A stretch of 64,000 nucleotides of DNA from Flintibacter faecis (GTDB taxonomy: Bacteria; Bacillota; Clostridia; Oscillospirales; Oscillospiraceae): assembly GCF_014287875.1 (NCBI RefSeq), contig NZ_JACOPN010000001.1, positions 496,001-560,000 on the forward strand, written 5' to 3'. The notes below the pieces were generated by a model. It had not been told where the DNA came from. It saw nothing but the letters and a program-made list of their open reading frames with translations, and searched no databases. The translations under genes were made by a program, and so were the position numbers. Below, piece by piece: positions 14,000-23,205 of the stretch; position 1 is the stretch's first letter, and the number at the start of each line of letters is the position of its first letter.

Positions 14000-15015
14000 T
14001 TCTTGACCTCCAGCACCCGGCTGGCATCCTTGAATACCTTGGCAAAGCCGCTGATGGTGGTCACGGCGGCCCGCTCCAGCTGCCGGTCGATGAGCTTGTC
14101 ATACTCCACCGTCACGTCGCTGCCCTGCACCATCTCCAGGGCAAAGCGCTTGTCCAGGCCGATGGCCGTGCCCGCAGGCAGGACAGAGGTCCGCAGCAGA
14201 TTGGCCCCCAGGGGGGTGGTCAGCTTGCCCGTGCCCTGGAAATTCAGACCGGTGAGGGGGTTCTGAAGCTCACTGAGCTTCAGCAGCTTCACCATCACGT
14301 CGCCGGACACCAGCAGGGCGTTCATCTCATAGGGGTCGAACTTGGCCCAAAAGTCCACCAGATCGTCATAGGTCAGCTTGCCCTGGGCCGCCGTGGTGAA
14401 CACGCTGGCAGCGTTGCCGTTTCCGTCCCCGTTTTTCAGCACGTCCACTGCGTCCTCCAGCTGGGCCCGGGCGATGTGGGCGCCGATCTGCCGCAGGGTA
14501 ACGGAGAACAGATCCAGCTTCTGATAGCGCACCGCCTCATAGCTGGCCACCAGCATTCTGCCCCGCTTGCGCAGCTTCACCAGGTTGGACTGCACCTGAA
14601 TGGTGGTGGCGGGGATGGCCGCGCCCTCCTCCACGTGGCGCAGCTGTTTGCTGTCGCCCCCGGCCTCGGCGGTGATGGAGCGATAGTCCATGCCGTCAAA
14701 GCGGGTCACGGCGGCGGTGATGTGGGGCAGGATGTCCCCCTCCTCCATGCCCTGGCGCACCGAGCGGGCGATGTACTCCGGGAACAGCACGGCGGAATCG
14801 GCGGTGCGGAAAAACTTCTCCACCACGTCGCTGCCCGCACCCTTCACCTTGATGTCAAAGCGCTTCAGCTGCCGCTGAAAGGCGTCCAGCCCCTCCAGGC
14901 TGGTGCCCTTATACTGCTCGCTGGGGTCCTGCCGCTCCAGCACCTGGCTAAAGCTGCGGCCCGCCTCCTGATACATCCCCTTGTCCAGCTTCAGATTGTC
15001 ATAAGAAAAAGCCAT
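13996..15015 (-). CDS. major capsid protein (HK97 fold)
   Basis: This 339-residue protein is in the capsid position after a decoration protein and protease. Features include a helical N-arm (MAFSYDNLKLDKGMYQ... FQRQLKRFDIKVKG), an E-loop-like 'FFRTADSAVLFPEYIARSV' region, and a C-terminal 'LIDRQLERAAVTTISGFAKV' segment typical of coliphage/Clostridium capsids with an HK97 fold. The frame is intact and strongly codon-biased like its neighbours. Confidence 0.82.
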   Translation of the reverse strand: MAFSYDNLKLDKGMYQEAGRSFSQVLERQDPSEQYKGTSLEGLDAFQRQLKRFDIKVKGAGSDVVEKFFRTADSAVLFPEYIARSVRQGMEEGDILPHITAAVTRFDGMDYRSITAEAGGDSKQLRHVEEGAAIPATTIQVQSNLVKLRKRGRMLVASYEAVRYQKLDLFSVTLRQIGAHIARAQLEDAVDVLKNGDGNGNAASVFTTAAQGKLTYDDLVDFWAKFDPYEMNALLVSGDVMVKLLKLSELQNPLTGLNFQGTGKLTTPLGANLLRTSVLPAGTAIGLDKRFALEMVQGSDVTVEYDKLIDRQLERAAVTTISGFAKVFKDASRVLEVKK

Positions 15016-15036
15016 TCGTTTTCTCTCCTTTCCCGA

Positions 15037-15378
15037 TTACAGACAGATCACGGCGGTGCCGTCATCCTTCACATCCGCCACCAGCACCGTCACGCCGCCG
15101 GTCTCCGCCTTCTTCACGCCGCCGTCGCCGTCCCCGGCCAGGGCCGCCCAGCCCACGGTCAGGGTGTCCGCCGTCTTCACGGGGACAAAGCCCTTCACCT
15201 GCACTGCGGCCATGCCGGCCCTGGGCTCCAGGGCCACGCCGCAAAAGGCATCGCCTGCGGAACAGGGGCCCACCCGGCCGCTGCCCGTCAGCTTCACCAC
15301 CTGGCCGCCCTTCACGCCGCTGTCGGCCAGGAACGTAGCCACCACACTGCCGATGTCCTCAAACGAGATCTTGCTCAT
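15037..15378 (-). CDS. capsid decoration protein (DUF2190-like)
   Basis: A 113-residue Gly/Val/Ala-rich beta protein starts MSKISFEDIGSVVATF and contains 'GQVVKLTGSGRVGPCSAGDAFCGVALEP', given here in part as GQVVKLTGSG and DAFCGVALEP. That pattern is common in small head-decoration proteins encoded next to the capsid gene. GGAGGAGAGACAGG lies before the ATG. It would stabilise the expanded head. Confidence 0.7.
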   Translation of the reverse strand: MSKISFEDIGSVVATFLADSGVKGGQVVKLTGSGRVGPCSAGDAFCGVALEPRAGMAAVQVKGFVPVKTADTLTVGWAALAGDGDGGVKKAETGGVTVLVADVKDDGTAVICL

Positions 15379-15446
15379 ACCTGTCTCTCCTCCTCAAAAA
15401 ATCTCTCGCCTATGTTTCATCCGCCCCACAGGGCGAAAAACGAGAC

Positions 15447-16385
15447 TCAGATCAAAAAGGCCCCGTCCCGGCCCTTCTCTGTGCTTGCATCCTTCTCCGC
15501 ATACCGCAGCTGGGGAACGATGGGATAGCGCTCCGCCGCCTTCTGTCTCCAGCCGTTCTCCACCTGCTCCAGTTCCTCCGCCGACATGGGCGCAACCAAC
15601 CGCTCCAGGGTCTCTTTCTCCAGCCCCAGCCCGGCCAGAAGGCCCAGACGCACCGCCTCTCTCCTGGCCCGCTCCCCGCTCCTCCGGCCAAGCAATGCCT
15701 CCCGCTCCAGCTCCTCCAGCTCCCCGGCACACTCCGGGTGCCCCTGGGCCAGAGCTTTCAGGGTAGAAAAGCGCCCCTCCATGCCCTTCACGATGCCCGC
15801 TGCCGGCTGGGCGGGCACCGCTACAAAGGAAAACTCATATGCGTCGCTGGCCCCCATCAGCCGGGTAAAGCACAGCGCCCCGTCATACCGCTCCCCCTTC
15901 CTGTGACCGCACTGGCCGTTTCGCCGGTCCGCCCCGCAGATAGAGCACACGCTGCGCTCCACCGCACAGCCCACGCTCACCTCTTTCTTGATGCCCCCCT
16001 CGATCTCTGCGATCAGGTCCCGATTTGTCTCGGTGCGCATCATATAGGCATAGCCCTTCAGCCAGCAATAGCCGTCTCCCGCCTTTGTCCGCTTCTCCGG
16101 CTCCTGCACCAGCTCCGTGCGATAGATCCGGGCCGCCTGGCCCTTGGCCGACCACTGATGGTCAAAAATGCCGCACTTGCCCACAAACAGCCCCGCCAGC
16201 TCCTCCAAGGTCTCCGGCTCAAACCGCTCCCCGTCCCGGTCCACCTCGTTGTCGCACAGCCGCACGGAAAAGGCATACACCTCTCCCTCCGCCAGCTCTC
16301 GCCGGGCCAATCGATTGATCTGCTCCAGCTCCTCCCGCCCCAGCCGGGTCTCCTCCCCGGCCTGAGATGCCTTCGTCACCCGCAT
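15447..16385 (-). CDS. prohead protease fused to scaffold-like tail
   Basis: From the ATG at 16385 (AAGGAAGGGAG upstream) this gives 312 residues; an ATG at 16421 overlapping the portal stop would give 324. The N-terminal ~200 residues look like a capsid maturation protease: EVDRDGERFEPETL, FDHQWSAKGQAARI, KKEVSVGCAV, and YEFSFVAVPAQPAAG. An insert CSICG...CGH may bind metal. The C-terminal ~100 residues are charged and helical (ELEELEREALLGRRSGERA), as in scaffold domains. It lies between portal and decoration genes, the normal place for XkdF-like proteins. Confidence 0.72.
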   Translation of the reverse strand: MRVTKASQAGEETRLGREELEQINRLARRELAEGEVYAFSVRLCDNEVDRDGERFEPETLEELAGLFVGKCGIFDHQWSAKGQAARIYRTELVQEPEKRTKAGDGYCWLKGYAYMMRTETNRDLIAEIEGGIKKEVSVGCAVERSVCSICGADRRNGQCGHRKGERYDGALCFTRLMGASDAYEFSFVAVPAQPAAGIVKGMEGRFSTLKALAQGHPECAGELEELEREALLGRRSGERARREAVRLGLLAGLGLEKETLERLVAPMSAEELEQVENGWRQKAAERYPIVPQLRYAEKDASTEKGRDGAFLI

Positions 16386-16417
16386 CCGTCCGTCTCCCTT
16401 CCTTGCAATTCTTTCAT

Positions 16418-17563
16418 TCATTCCGCCTGGTGTCTTCGGCGGATCTCCTCCGCCTGGGCTCGATACAGCTCCGCCCTGGCCTCCTCCACAATGTCCTGCA
16501 AATTGATGTCCTCCCAGTCGATCTTCACGCCGCCGCCAAAGCCGTGGAGCCTCACCCACAGCTCGCCGATGCGCTCCAGGGCCGGCTCCACGCTGCGGCG
16601 GATGGCGGTGATCTCGCTGGTCAGCAGGTCGGCCTGCTGGGTGCTCATCCGCTCGGTGGACGACCAGGACAGCCCCAGCATAAAGGGCGGGATGCCCGTC
16701 CGGGCCACCAGCTGCTCCAGGATCTGCCGCACCGGCACCTGGCTGTCCAGAATGGGTCCGTCCGCCCCGATGACCTTCACATCCACGTCGCCCACGGCCA
16801 CAAAGTCCCGTACCTGTCCGGCCCGGCCCGCCTGCATGGCCTCCGACCACTCCCCGGCGATCTGCCTGCACCGCTCCTGGGCAAAGGCCCCCTCGTCCTC
16901 CCCCGGCTTACACACCACCGCAAAGCGCAGGTTGCCCGCCCGCTCCCAGTTCTGGCCGGTGGCCTGAAAAATTTTCAGCAGGATGCCCGCCAAAAAAGGC
17001 ATGGACCGCAGCATAGACACCCCGCAGGGGCAGTCCCCCGTGGGCTGCAGCGGGGTAAACAGCAGCAGCTCCTGCCAGGGCAGTTCTTTGGGCTCCCCCG
17101 CCTGACGCAGACACAGCTTAAAGTCCAGGGGGTTGTCCCCCCGCTTGGCCTCCACCTGCTCCGGGTCGGCACACAGAACCGCTGCGATGTCCCGCCCGTC
17201 CCCGGTAAGGACGATCTCCCCCAGCCCGTGGCCGCAGGTAAACAGGTCGTCCAGATACCGGTCCAAAAAGGCCTGGATGCCCCGCTGGCCCCAGCCGATG
17301 TTCACCTTCTGAAAAAATTCCTCCAGCCCTGCCTGGGCCGCCCGGTCCTCCGCCAACACCTTCACGCCGCCGCACAGCCGCACCAGCTTCCAGATGGCCG
17401 CATCCAGCAGAGGCACCCCCTCCCGGATGGCCCGGTACAGGGCCACCTCACCGGTCCCCAGAGGGGTATACCGGTCTAATACGCCGAAGGGATGGCCCTC
17501 CCCCTGGCGCACCTGCACCACCGGGGCCGCCCCCCGCCGCTTCTTCCGCTCCCACCACTTCAA
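16418..17563 (-). CDS. phage portal protein
   Basis: About 381 residues from a TTG start at 17563, where AAGGAGG lies 8 bases upstream; the upstream ATG at 17626 lacks a site. The conserved portal features are 'AIREGVPLLDAAIWKLVRL' near the N-terminus, a 'LTSEITAIRRSVEPALERIG' helix, and 'TGIPPFMLGLSWSSTERMS' in the crown-clip region. The dodecameric portal is the DNA gate and binds the terminase. It lies directly after the terminase gene. Confidence 0.83.
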   Translation of the reverse strand: MKWWERKKRRGAAPVVQVRQGEGHPFGVLDRYTPLGTGEVALYRAIREGVPLLDAAIWKLVRLCGGVKVLAEDRAAQAGLEEFFQKVNIGWGQRGIQAFLDRYLDDLFTCGHGLGEIVLTGDGRDIAAVLCADPEQVEAKRGDNPLDFKLCLRQAGEPKELPWQELLLFTPLQPTGDCPCGVSMLRSMPFLAGILLKIFQATGQNWERAGNLRFAVVCKPGEDEGAFAQERCRQIAGEWSEAMQAGRAGQVRDFVAVGDVDVKVIGADGPILDSQVPVRQILEQLVARTGIPPFMLGLSWSSTERMSTQQADLLTSEITAIRRSVEPALERIGELWVRLHGFGGGVKIDWEDINLQDIVEEARAELYRAQAEEIRRRHQAE

Positions 17564-17650
17564 AGTGTGTTCCTCCTTTTTGTCTTTGCGTCTTTCGGGA
17601 CCCCGTCCTCCGCAAAAACTCATCACTCCTACTTCCTAACTCCTAACTTC

Positions 17651-18895
17651 TCAAAATCTCCCTCTCTCCACGCACCCGGCATACACGCCCCCGCCCTTTC
17701 CCTCCGCCACCGTGGCGGCGAAATAGCGGATCTCGTCCATGGCGTGGTCGTTCTCTTTTCTCACCCGGTCCTGTCCATCCCCCTGCTCCTCCCAGCGGTA
17801 CAGGGCAAACTCCCGGATGGCATCGCCGCACCCCGGGCAGATCACCAGTTTCCCCGCCTTCAAAAGCCGGGCCGTCAGGCGAATGCCGGATAACACCCGG
17901 TTGTCCGCCCGGCGCACCCGCCAGCCCCGCCGCCGCAATGTCTCGATAAAGCTGGCCGCCGCCGGGTCCACGATCACCGCCCGGATGTCCCGGCCTCCGG
18001 CCAGCTCGGCCAGGGCATCGGCATACTCCTCGTCCGTCTTTTGCCGGTGTCTCTTCCGTGCGTCGTAGTAAAATTCCGCCGTGCGGTACCAAATGCCGTT
18101 CTTCCTCCCCCACAGGCCCATGGACGTGGGGTTCACCGTGCCATAGTCACAGGAGATATACCACTCCTCCAGCCCCTCCGGGGCCGGGCGCACAAAGCTC
18201 TCGTCAAAAAAGTCATACACCAGGCCCTCTGCGGCCACCCACTCCCCCAGCACGAACCGGCGGTAAAAGGTCCCCTGAAACATGGTCCGATACCGCTCCA
18301 GCATCTGGGGGGACAGCCCCGGGTTGTCCTCCATGGAGAAGGGGATGCGCAGCACCCCCTTCTCCTCCGCCTTTAAGATCCACTCCTGATAAAACCAGTG
18401 GGCGGGGGACTCCGGGTTGCAGGAGAACCAAAGCCTGCTCCCGCTCACCGAGCACCGGGCCGCCGCCTGCTCCACAAAGGACCGGGGCATCAGCGCCGCC
18501 TCGTCCAGCAGCGCCCCCGCCAAAGTCAGCCCCTGGATCAGGGCCGCCGACCCCTCGTCCTTGCCGCCGAACAGATAAAACGTGTTCTTTCTCCTGCCCA
18601 GCCGCACCTCCAGCAGATTCTGCGACGTCTTCTGCCTGCACCGAAAGCCCATCCCCTCCAGCAGGGGCAGCAGCTCCTCCAGCAGATTCCGCCGCACCGA
18701 CACGATGGTCCGCCCGCACAGGGCAAACCGCCTGTTCTGAAAGCTCTGCATGGCCCAGCAGAAAAAGGACAGCCCCGTACACAGGGTCTTGCCGCTGCGC
18801 ACCGCCCCGTCGCAGATGATGGCCTGTTTGTCCCGGTCCGGCGAGCCGGGCCGCCACCAGGTCAGCACCCTGCGCTGCTTGGGCGAAAACTCCAT
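17651..18895 (-). CDS. terminase large subunit (PBSX XtmB-like)
   Basis: This is a 414-residue DNA-packaging motor. Walker A is GAVRSGKT (30-37), Walker B ends DE (131-132), and the coupling motif is SCNP (158-161). The C-terminal RNase-H-like nuclease has acidic residues D250 (ISCDYGTVNP), D310 (VIVDPAAAS) and D383/D387 (ENDHAMDEIRYF). All catalytic residues are present and the length is that of XtmB. So a particle made from this operon could in principle package DNA. It is separated by 7 bases from the small subunit. Confidence 0.9.
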   Translation of the reverse strand: MEFSPKQRRVLTWWRPGSPDRDKQAIICDGAVRSGKTLCTGLSFFCWAMQSFQNRRFALCGRTIVSVRRNLLEELLPLLEGMGFRCRQKTSQNLLEVRLGRRKNTFYLFGGKDEGSAALIQGLTLAGALLDEAALMPRSFVEQAAARCSVSGSRLWFSCNPESPAHWFYQEWILKAEEKGVLRIPFSMEDNPGLSPQMLERYRTMFQGTFYRRFVLGEWVAAEGLVYDFFDESFVRPAPEGLEEWYISCDYGTVNPTSMGLWGRKNGIWYRTAEFYYDARKRHRQKTDEEYADALAELAGGRDIRAVIVDPAAASFIETLRRRGWRVRRADNRVLSGIRLTARLLKAGKLVICPGCGDAIREFALYRWEEQGDGQDRVRKENDHAMDEIRYFAATVAEGKGGGVYAGCVERGRF

Positions 18896-18902
18896 TCGTC
18901 TC

Positions 18903-19205
18903 TCACTTCCCCTCTTCCTGGCGCTCCATGGCGCTTAAAAAGCGGTCCACCTGATCCTCCCCGCTGTGGTCGGCGGCATCCAACAGCCGCTCCAGCAGCC
19001 GGGCCCGGTCGGTGAATTTCAGCTCTACCACGCCGTTGCTCCCCCGCTTGAACTCCGTCAGGGCATCCAGATTCATGCCCTCCACTCCGCCCCACTCCTC
19101 CGTGGGGAAACAGGCCAGCTTCACTGCATCCTCCACCCCGGCGTTGGCCAGCTTCCACATCCTTCGGATGATCTGCTCCCGTCCGGGTGTCGCTCCCTTT
19201 GCCAC
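18903..19205 (-). CDS. terminase small subunit-like protein
   Basis: About 100 residues from the GTG at 19205, chosen because AGGAGG lies six bases upstream; an upstream GTG (19220) has none. It reads MAKGATPGREQIIRRMWKLA and ends FLSAMERQEEGK. It is helical and lacks an obvious helix-turn-helix. Its place before the large terminase argues for the DNA-recognition subunit. It is the first gene of the operon; 19206-19426 upstream holds only AT-rich sequence with no clear promoter. Confidence 0.6.
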   Translation of the reverse strand: MAKGATPGREQIIRRMWKLANAGVEDAVKLACFPTEEWGGVEGMNLDALTEFKRGSNGVVELKFTDRARLLERLLDAADHSGEDQVDRFLSAMERQEEGK

Positions 19206-19426
19206 CTTATCCCTCCTCACCCCTGCTTCCCAAGCGTAAAAAGTTGTACGTTCCCGTCCTCTTTTCTGAAATTTTTCTTCTTTTTCTTGTTTCGACCTTC
19301 TTTTCCCGCCCCATGGACTAGTCTTTATAGCTGCACAGCCCCCTCCAGAAAATTTTTCCCCGCATAGTCCGCCCGTTTTTTCCTATCCTATGGACAAACA
19401 CCGCCATCAAAACAGGAGGGACCCCT

Positions 19427-20593
19427 ATGTATCAGCTCCGCCGCCTTTCCGCTCTGGCCCTCAGTCTGGCCATAACCTCGCTTCTCTTCTCGCCGCTCCC
19501 CGCCGCAGCGGCCCAGGAGGACAACATGCCCCTCCCCCTCTCCTCCGCCTCCGCCCTGCTCATGGAGAAGGAGACCGGTACGATCCTCCTCCAGCAAAAT
19601 GCCCATCAAAAATTAGAACCCGCCAGCGTCACCAAGGTCATGACCCTGCTCCTAGTCATGGAGGCGGTGGACTCTGGCCGCCTCTCCCTGGACGAGTCCG
19701 TCCCCGTCTCCGCCCACGCCGCCGGCATGGGCGGCTCCCAGGTCTATTTAAAGGAGGGGGAGCGCCTCTCCGTCTCCGACCTCATCAAGTGCGTGGCCGT
19801 GGTCTCAGGCAACGACTGCGCCGTGGCCCTGGCCGAGCGCCTTTCCGGCAGCGAGTCCGCCTTTGTGGACCAGATGAATCAAAAGGCCCAGGCCCTGGGC
19901 ATGGAGGACACCCACTTTGTCAACTGCACCGGCCTCCCCGCCCCCGGCCACCTCACCTCTGCCTACGACATCGCCCTCATGTCCCGCCAGCTCCTTCTTC
20001 ACCACCCGGACATCCGGCAATACACCACCATCTGGACCGACTCCATCCGAAACGGTGCCTTCGGCCTCACCAATACCAACCGCCTGATCCGCTTCTACGA
20101 CGGGGCCACCGGCCTGAAAACGGGCTTCACCGCCTCCGCCCAATACTGCATGTCCGCCGCCGCCCAGCGAAACGGCATGGAGCTCATCGCCGTGGTGATG
20201 AAGGCCCCCACCACCGCCCAGCGCTTCCAGGATGCCTCCTGCCTGCTGGACTACGGCTTTGCCAACTACGCCCTGCTTACCCCCCAGCCCGAAGGCCCCC
20301 TGGCCCCCATCGACGTACTCCTGGGTCAGAGCAAGACCGTCCAGCCTCAGCTCCAGCGGGAATGCCGTCTGCTGGTAGAAAAGGCCCAGGCCGATCAAAT
20401 CACCACCCGCGTCGACCTGGCCCGGGATGTCCAGGCCCCGGTAGACCCCGGCCAGACCCTGGGAGAGTTTCAGGTCTATGTGGGGGAGCAGCTGCGGGAC
20501 ACCGTCCCCATCGTCGCCGCCCAGGGGGTGGAGCGTCTCTCCGTCCCCGGCCTGTTCTCCCAGCTTCTCCGCCGCCTGCTGTTTGCCGGCTGA
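19427..20593 (+). CDS. dacF: D-alanyl-D-alanine carboxypeptidase
   Basis: A 388-residue penicillin-binding protein of the DacF/PBP5 class. Signal peptide is residues 1-29 (ALSLAITSLLFSPLPAAAA). The three active-site motifs are SVTK (67-70, Ser67 nucleophile), SGN (127-129) and KTG (231-233), followed by a C-terminal beta domain and an amphipathic end (LFSQLLRRLLFAG) for membrane attachment. It trims the terminal D-Ala of cell-wall stems. CAGGAGG precedes ATG. It is divergent from the phage-like operon and not part of it. Confidence 0.9.
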   Translation: MYQLRRLSALALSLAITSLLFSPLPAAAAQEDNMPLPLSSASALLMEKETGTILLQQNAHQKLEPASVTKVMTLLLVMEAVDSGRLSLDESVPVSAHAAGMGGSQVYLKEGERLSVSDLIKCVAVVSGNDCAVALAERLSGSESAFVDQMNQKAQALGMEDTHFVNCTGLPAPGHLTSAYDIALMSRQLLLHHPDIRQYTTIWTDSIRNGAFGLTNTNRLIRFYDGATGLKTGFTASAQYCMSAAAQRNGMELIAVVMKAPTTAQRFQDASCLLDYGFANYALLTPQPEGPLAPIDVLLGQSKTVQPQLQRECRLLVEKAQADQITTRVDLARDVQAPVDPGQTLGEFQVYVGEQLRDTVPIVAAQGVERLSVPGLFSQLLRRLLFAG

Positions 20594-20620
20594 ATCGTCA
20601 AAGAAACGTCTGTAGCCTCC

Positions 20621-20655
20621 ATCCCATCCGGCCCCCCGGCCAGCCGGATGGGGAT
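20621..20655. terminator. stem-loop after dacF
   Basis: The inverted repeat ATCCCATCCGGC/GCCGGATGGGGAT brackets a C-rich loop, 28 bases after the dacF stop. There is no T-run, so it may be a transcript-end stem rather than a classical terminator. Confidence 0.45.
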
Positions 20656-20695
20656 ACATCTCCCGTTTTCCCGCCCTGGTTTACCGCTATTTTAC

Positions 20696-20724
20696 TTGAC
20701 GGCTCCGCTGTATGGTTGTATAAT
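20696..20724 (+). promoter_or_regulatory. promoter of glg cluster
   Basis: TTGACG (20696-20701), 17-bp spacer, TATAAT (20719-20724), about 90 bases before the glgB start. This is the likely main promoter for glgBCDA. Confidence 0.7.
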
Positions 20725-20811
20725 TTATATAAATAATTCCAGTCACTTTCAATGTGGAATTGTGCTTTTTCGCCCATCCCACCATGGAAATCCCAACCAG
20801 AGGTGATCACT

Positions 20812-23085
20812 TTGTCCAAATATTTAGAAAATCTCAACCCCAATGACCTGTTTTTAGAGCTCCAGGCCTTTTCCGACGGCCGCTCCGCCCATGCCTGGCG
20901 CTGCTTCGGCTCCCACCCCGCCAAAACAGAGGACGGGACCGAGGGCTATCTCTTCCGGGTCTGGGCCCCCAATGCCCCCAAGATCACCCTCATCGGTGAC
21001 TTCAACCACTGGGACCTCCAGGCCACCCCCATGGAAAAGATCGAGGGCGGCATCTGGGAGGTCTTCGTCCCCGGCCTCCAGCGCTACGATGCCTATCAGT
21101 ATGCCGTTTTCCAGGCCGACGGCTCCTATGTGGGCAAGGCCGACCCCTTCGCCTTCCACGCCGCCACCCGGCCCGATGTCTCCTCTAAAATTTACGACCT
21201 GAACACCGGCTACACCTGGGGCGACCAGGCGTGGATGGACCGCCGGGCCAAGCAGGTACCTTACACCGCCCCCATGAACATCTACGAGTGCCATCTGGGC
21301 TCCTGGCGGCGCACCGGCGACGGCGAGTTTCTCAGCTACCGGGACACCGCCTCCTACTTAGTGCCCTATGTGAAGGAGATGGGCTTCACCCATGTAGAGC
21401 TCCTCCCCGTCACCGAGTACCCCCTGGATGCCTCCTGGGGCTACCAGTGCACCGGCTACTTCGCCGCCACCAGCCGCTTCGGCATCCCCGATGATCTGAA
21501 ATACCTCGTCGACCAGCTCCATCAGGCGGGCATCGGTGTCATCATGGACTGGGTCCCCGCCCACTTCCCCCGGGATGCCTTTGGCCTCTACCAGTTCGAC
21601 GGCACCCCCACCTATGAATACGCCGACCCCCGAAAGGGCACCCACGCCGACTGGGGCACCAACGTCTTTGACTATGGCCGCAGCGAGGTCCGCTCCTTCC
21701 TCCTCTCCTCCGCCATGTTCTGGCTGGAGGAATACCACATGGACGGCCTGCGGGTGGATGCCGTCTCCTCCATGCTCTATCTGGACTACGGCCGCAAGGA
21801 TGGGGAGTGGGTCCCCAATGTCAACGGCGGCCACGAGAATCTGGAGGCCGTGGACTTCCTGCAGAAGCTGAACACCGCCGTCTTCTCCGCCCACCCCGAC
21901 GTGCTCATGGTGGCCGAGGAGTCCACCTCCTGGCCCAAGGTCACCCACCCCGTGGACCAGGGCGGCCTGGGCTTCAACTTCAAGTGGAACATGGGCTGGA
22001 TGAACGACATCTGCCACTACATCAAGATGGACCCCTACTTCCGCCAGTTCAACCACAAGGACATCACCTTCTCCCTCATGTACGCCTTTTCCGAGAACTA
22101 TATCCTCCCCCTCTCCCACGACGAGGTGGTCCATATGAAGGGCTCCTTCTTCGGCAAAATGCCCGGGGACGACCCCCAAAAGTTTGCCGGGGTCCGGGCC
22201 TTCTATGCCTACATGATGACCCACCCGGGAAAAAAGCTCTCCTTCATGGGGGCTGAATTCGCCCAGTGGAACGAGTGGCACTATGAATACTCCCTGGATT
22301 GGCACCTGCTCCAGTATCCCCCCCACCGCCAGACCCAGGATTTCTTCAAGGCCATGAACGCCTTCTACCTCCAGCAGCCCGCCCTCTGGCAGCAGGACGA
22401 CTCCTGGCACGGCTTCCAGTGGCTGTGCGCCGACGACAACACGGCCAATACCGTCTCCTTCCTCCGCTGGGACAAGGACGGCAAGCCTCTGCTGGTGGTG
22501 TGCAACTTCTCCCCCAACCACCGCAAGGGCTACCGGGTGGGCGCACCCTTTGCCGGTGTCTGGGCCCCCGTGCTGAACACCGATGATGCCCAGTTCGGCG
22601 GCCAGGGTCTGGGAGATCACGACCCCGTCAAGACAGAGAAGGTCCCCTGCCACGACCAGGCCCAGTCCCTGGTCATCGACCTGCCCCCCATGTCCGCCAT
22701 GATCTACCGCTGCACCCGCCGGTTCCCGGTGCGCAAGCCCGCCGCCCCAAAGGCGGAGCAGGCCGCAGCCAAAAAGGCCGCCCCCAAAAAGCGTGCGGCC
22801 AAGGCCAAAGCAGCCGCCGCCCCCGCACAGGAGGCGGCCCCTCAGGCCGCTCTGCCGGAGAAGCCCGCCCGGAAGGCGCTGCCCAAGAAAGAGCCCCAGC
22901 AGGCGCTGCCCAAAAAGGAAGAGAAGCAGGCCCTCCCGGAAAAGGAGAAGCAGCACGCCCTGCCCAAAAAGCCGGAGCAGACCGCCCTGCCCAAAAAGGA
23001 GGACAAGGCCGCCCTCACCGCTCCGCCCCAGCCCAAGGCGCTGACGGGCCGCAAAAAAGCCAGCAAGCGAAAAAAGCGCTCCTAA
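20812..23085 (+). CDS. glgB: 1,4-alpha-glucan branching enzyme
   Basis: About 757 residues from a TTG start (AGAGGTGA five bases upstream); an ATG at 20752 would add 20 unlikely residues. An N-terminal CBM48 (FRVWAPNAPKITLIGDFNHWD) precedes a GH13 barrel with catalytic Asp316 (GLRVDAVSSM), Glu369 (MVAEEST) and Asp437 (LPLSHDEVVH). It transfers alpha-1,4 chains to alpha-1,6 branch points in glycogen. The odd part is residues about 645-757: a Lys/Ala/Pro-rich tail with repeated ALPKKE-type units after the normal enzyme end (MIYRCTRRFPV). It looks disordered and strongly basic. It is the first gene of glgBCDA. Confidence 0.93.
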   Translation: MSKYLENLNPNDLFLELQAFSDGRSAHAWRCFGSHPAKTEDGTEGYLFRVWAPNAPKITLIGDFNHWDLQATPMEKIEGGIWEVFVPGLQRYDAYQYAVFQADGSYVGKADPFAFHAATRPDVSSKIYDLNTGYTWGDQAWMDRRAKQVPYTAPMNIYECHLGSWRRTGDGEFLSYRDTASYLVPYVKEMGFTHVELLPVTEYPLDASWGYQCTGYFAATSRFGIPDDLKYLVDQLHQAGIGVIMDWVPAHFPRDAFGLYQFDGTPTYEYADPRKGTHADWGTNVFDYGRSEVRSFLLSSAMFWLEEYHMDGLRVDAVSSMLYLDYGRKDGEWVPNVNGGHENLEAVDFLQKLNTAVFSAHPDVLMVAEESTSWPKVTHPVDQGGLGFNFKWNMGWMNDICHYIKMDPYFRQFNHKDITFSLMYAFSENYILPLSHDEVVHMKGSFFGKMPGDDPQKFAGVRAFYAYMMTHPGKKLSFMGAEFAQWNEWHYEYSLDWHLLQYPPHRQTQDFFKAMNAFYLQQPALWQQDDSWHGFQWLCADDNTANTVSFLRWDKDGKPLLVVCNFSPNHRKGYRVGAPFAGVWAPVLNTDDAQFGGQGLGDHDPVKTEKVPCHDQAQSLVIDLPPMSAMIYRCTRRFPVRKPAAPKAEQAAAKKAAPKKRAAKAKAAAAPAQEAAPQAALPEKPARKALPKKEPQQALPKKEEKQALPEKEKQHALPKKPEQTALPKKEDKAALTAPPQPKALTGRKKASKRKKRS

Positions 23086-23205
23086 AGCTCCGCCTTCAGC
23101 CTCCCCTGTAAAAGGGAGATAACACAGGCTCTGCCTGTGCCGGAAGGACCACACTCAGCGCCTTCGCTGCATGATATCGACCCAGTATTCGTAAGAGGTG
23201 ACAGT

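Noticed and set aside
21358..23154. A 598-residue minus-strand frame opposite glgB, and similar frames opposite glgP, asnS, the P-type ATPase and the ABC genes
   Set aside because: All mirror a well-supported gene on the other strand, show low-complexity Gly/Val/His composition and lack ribosome sites.
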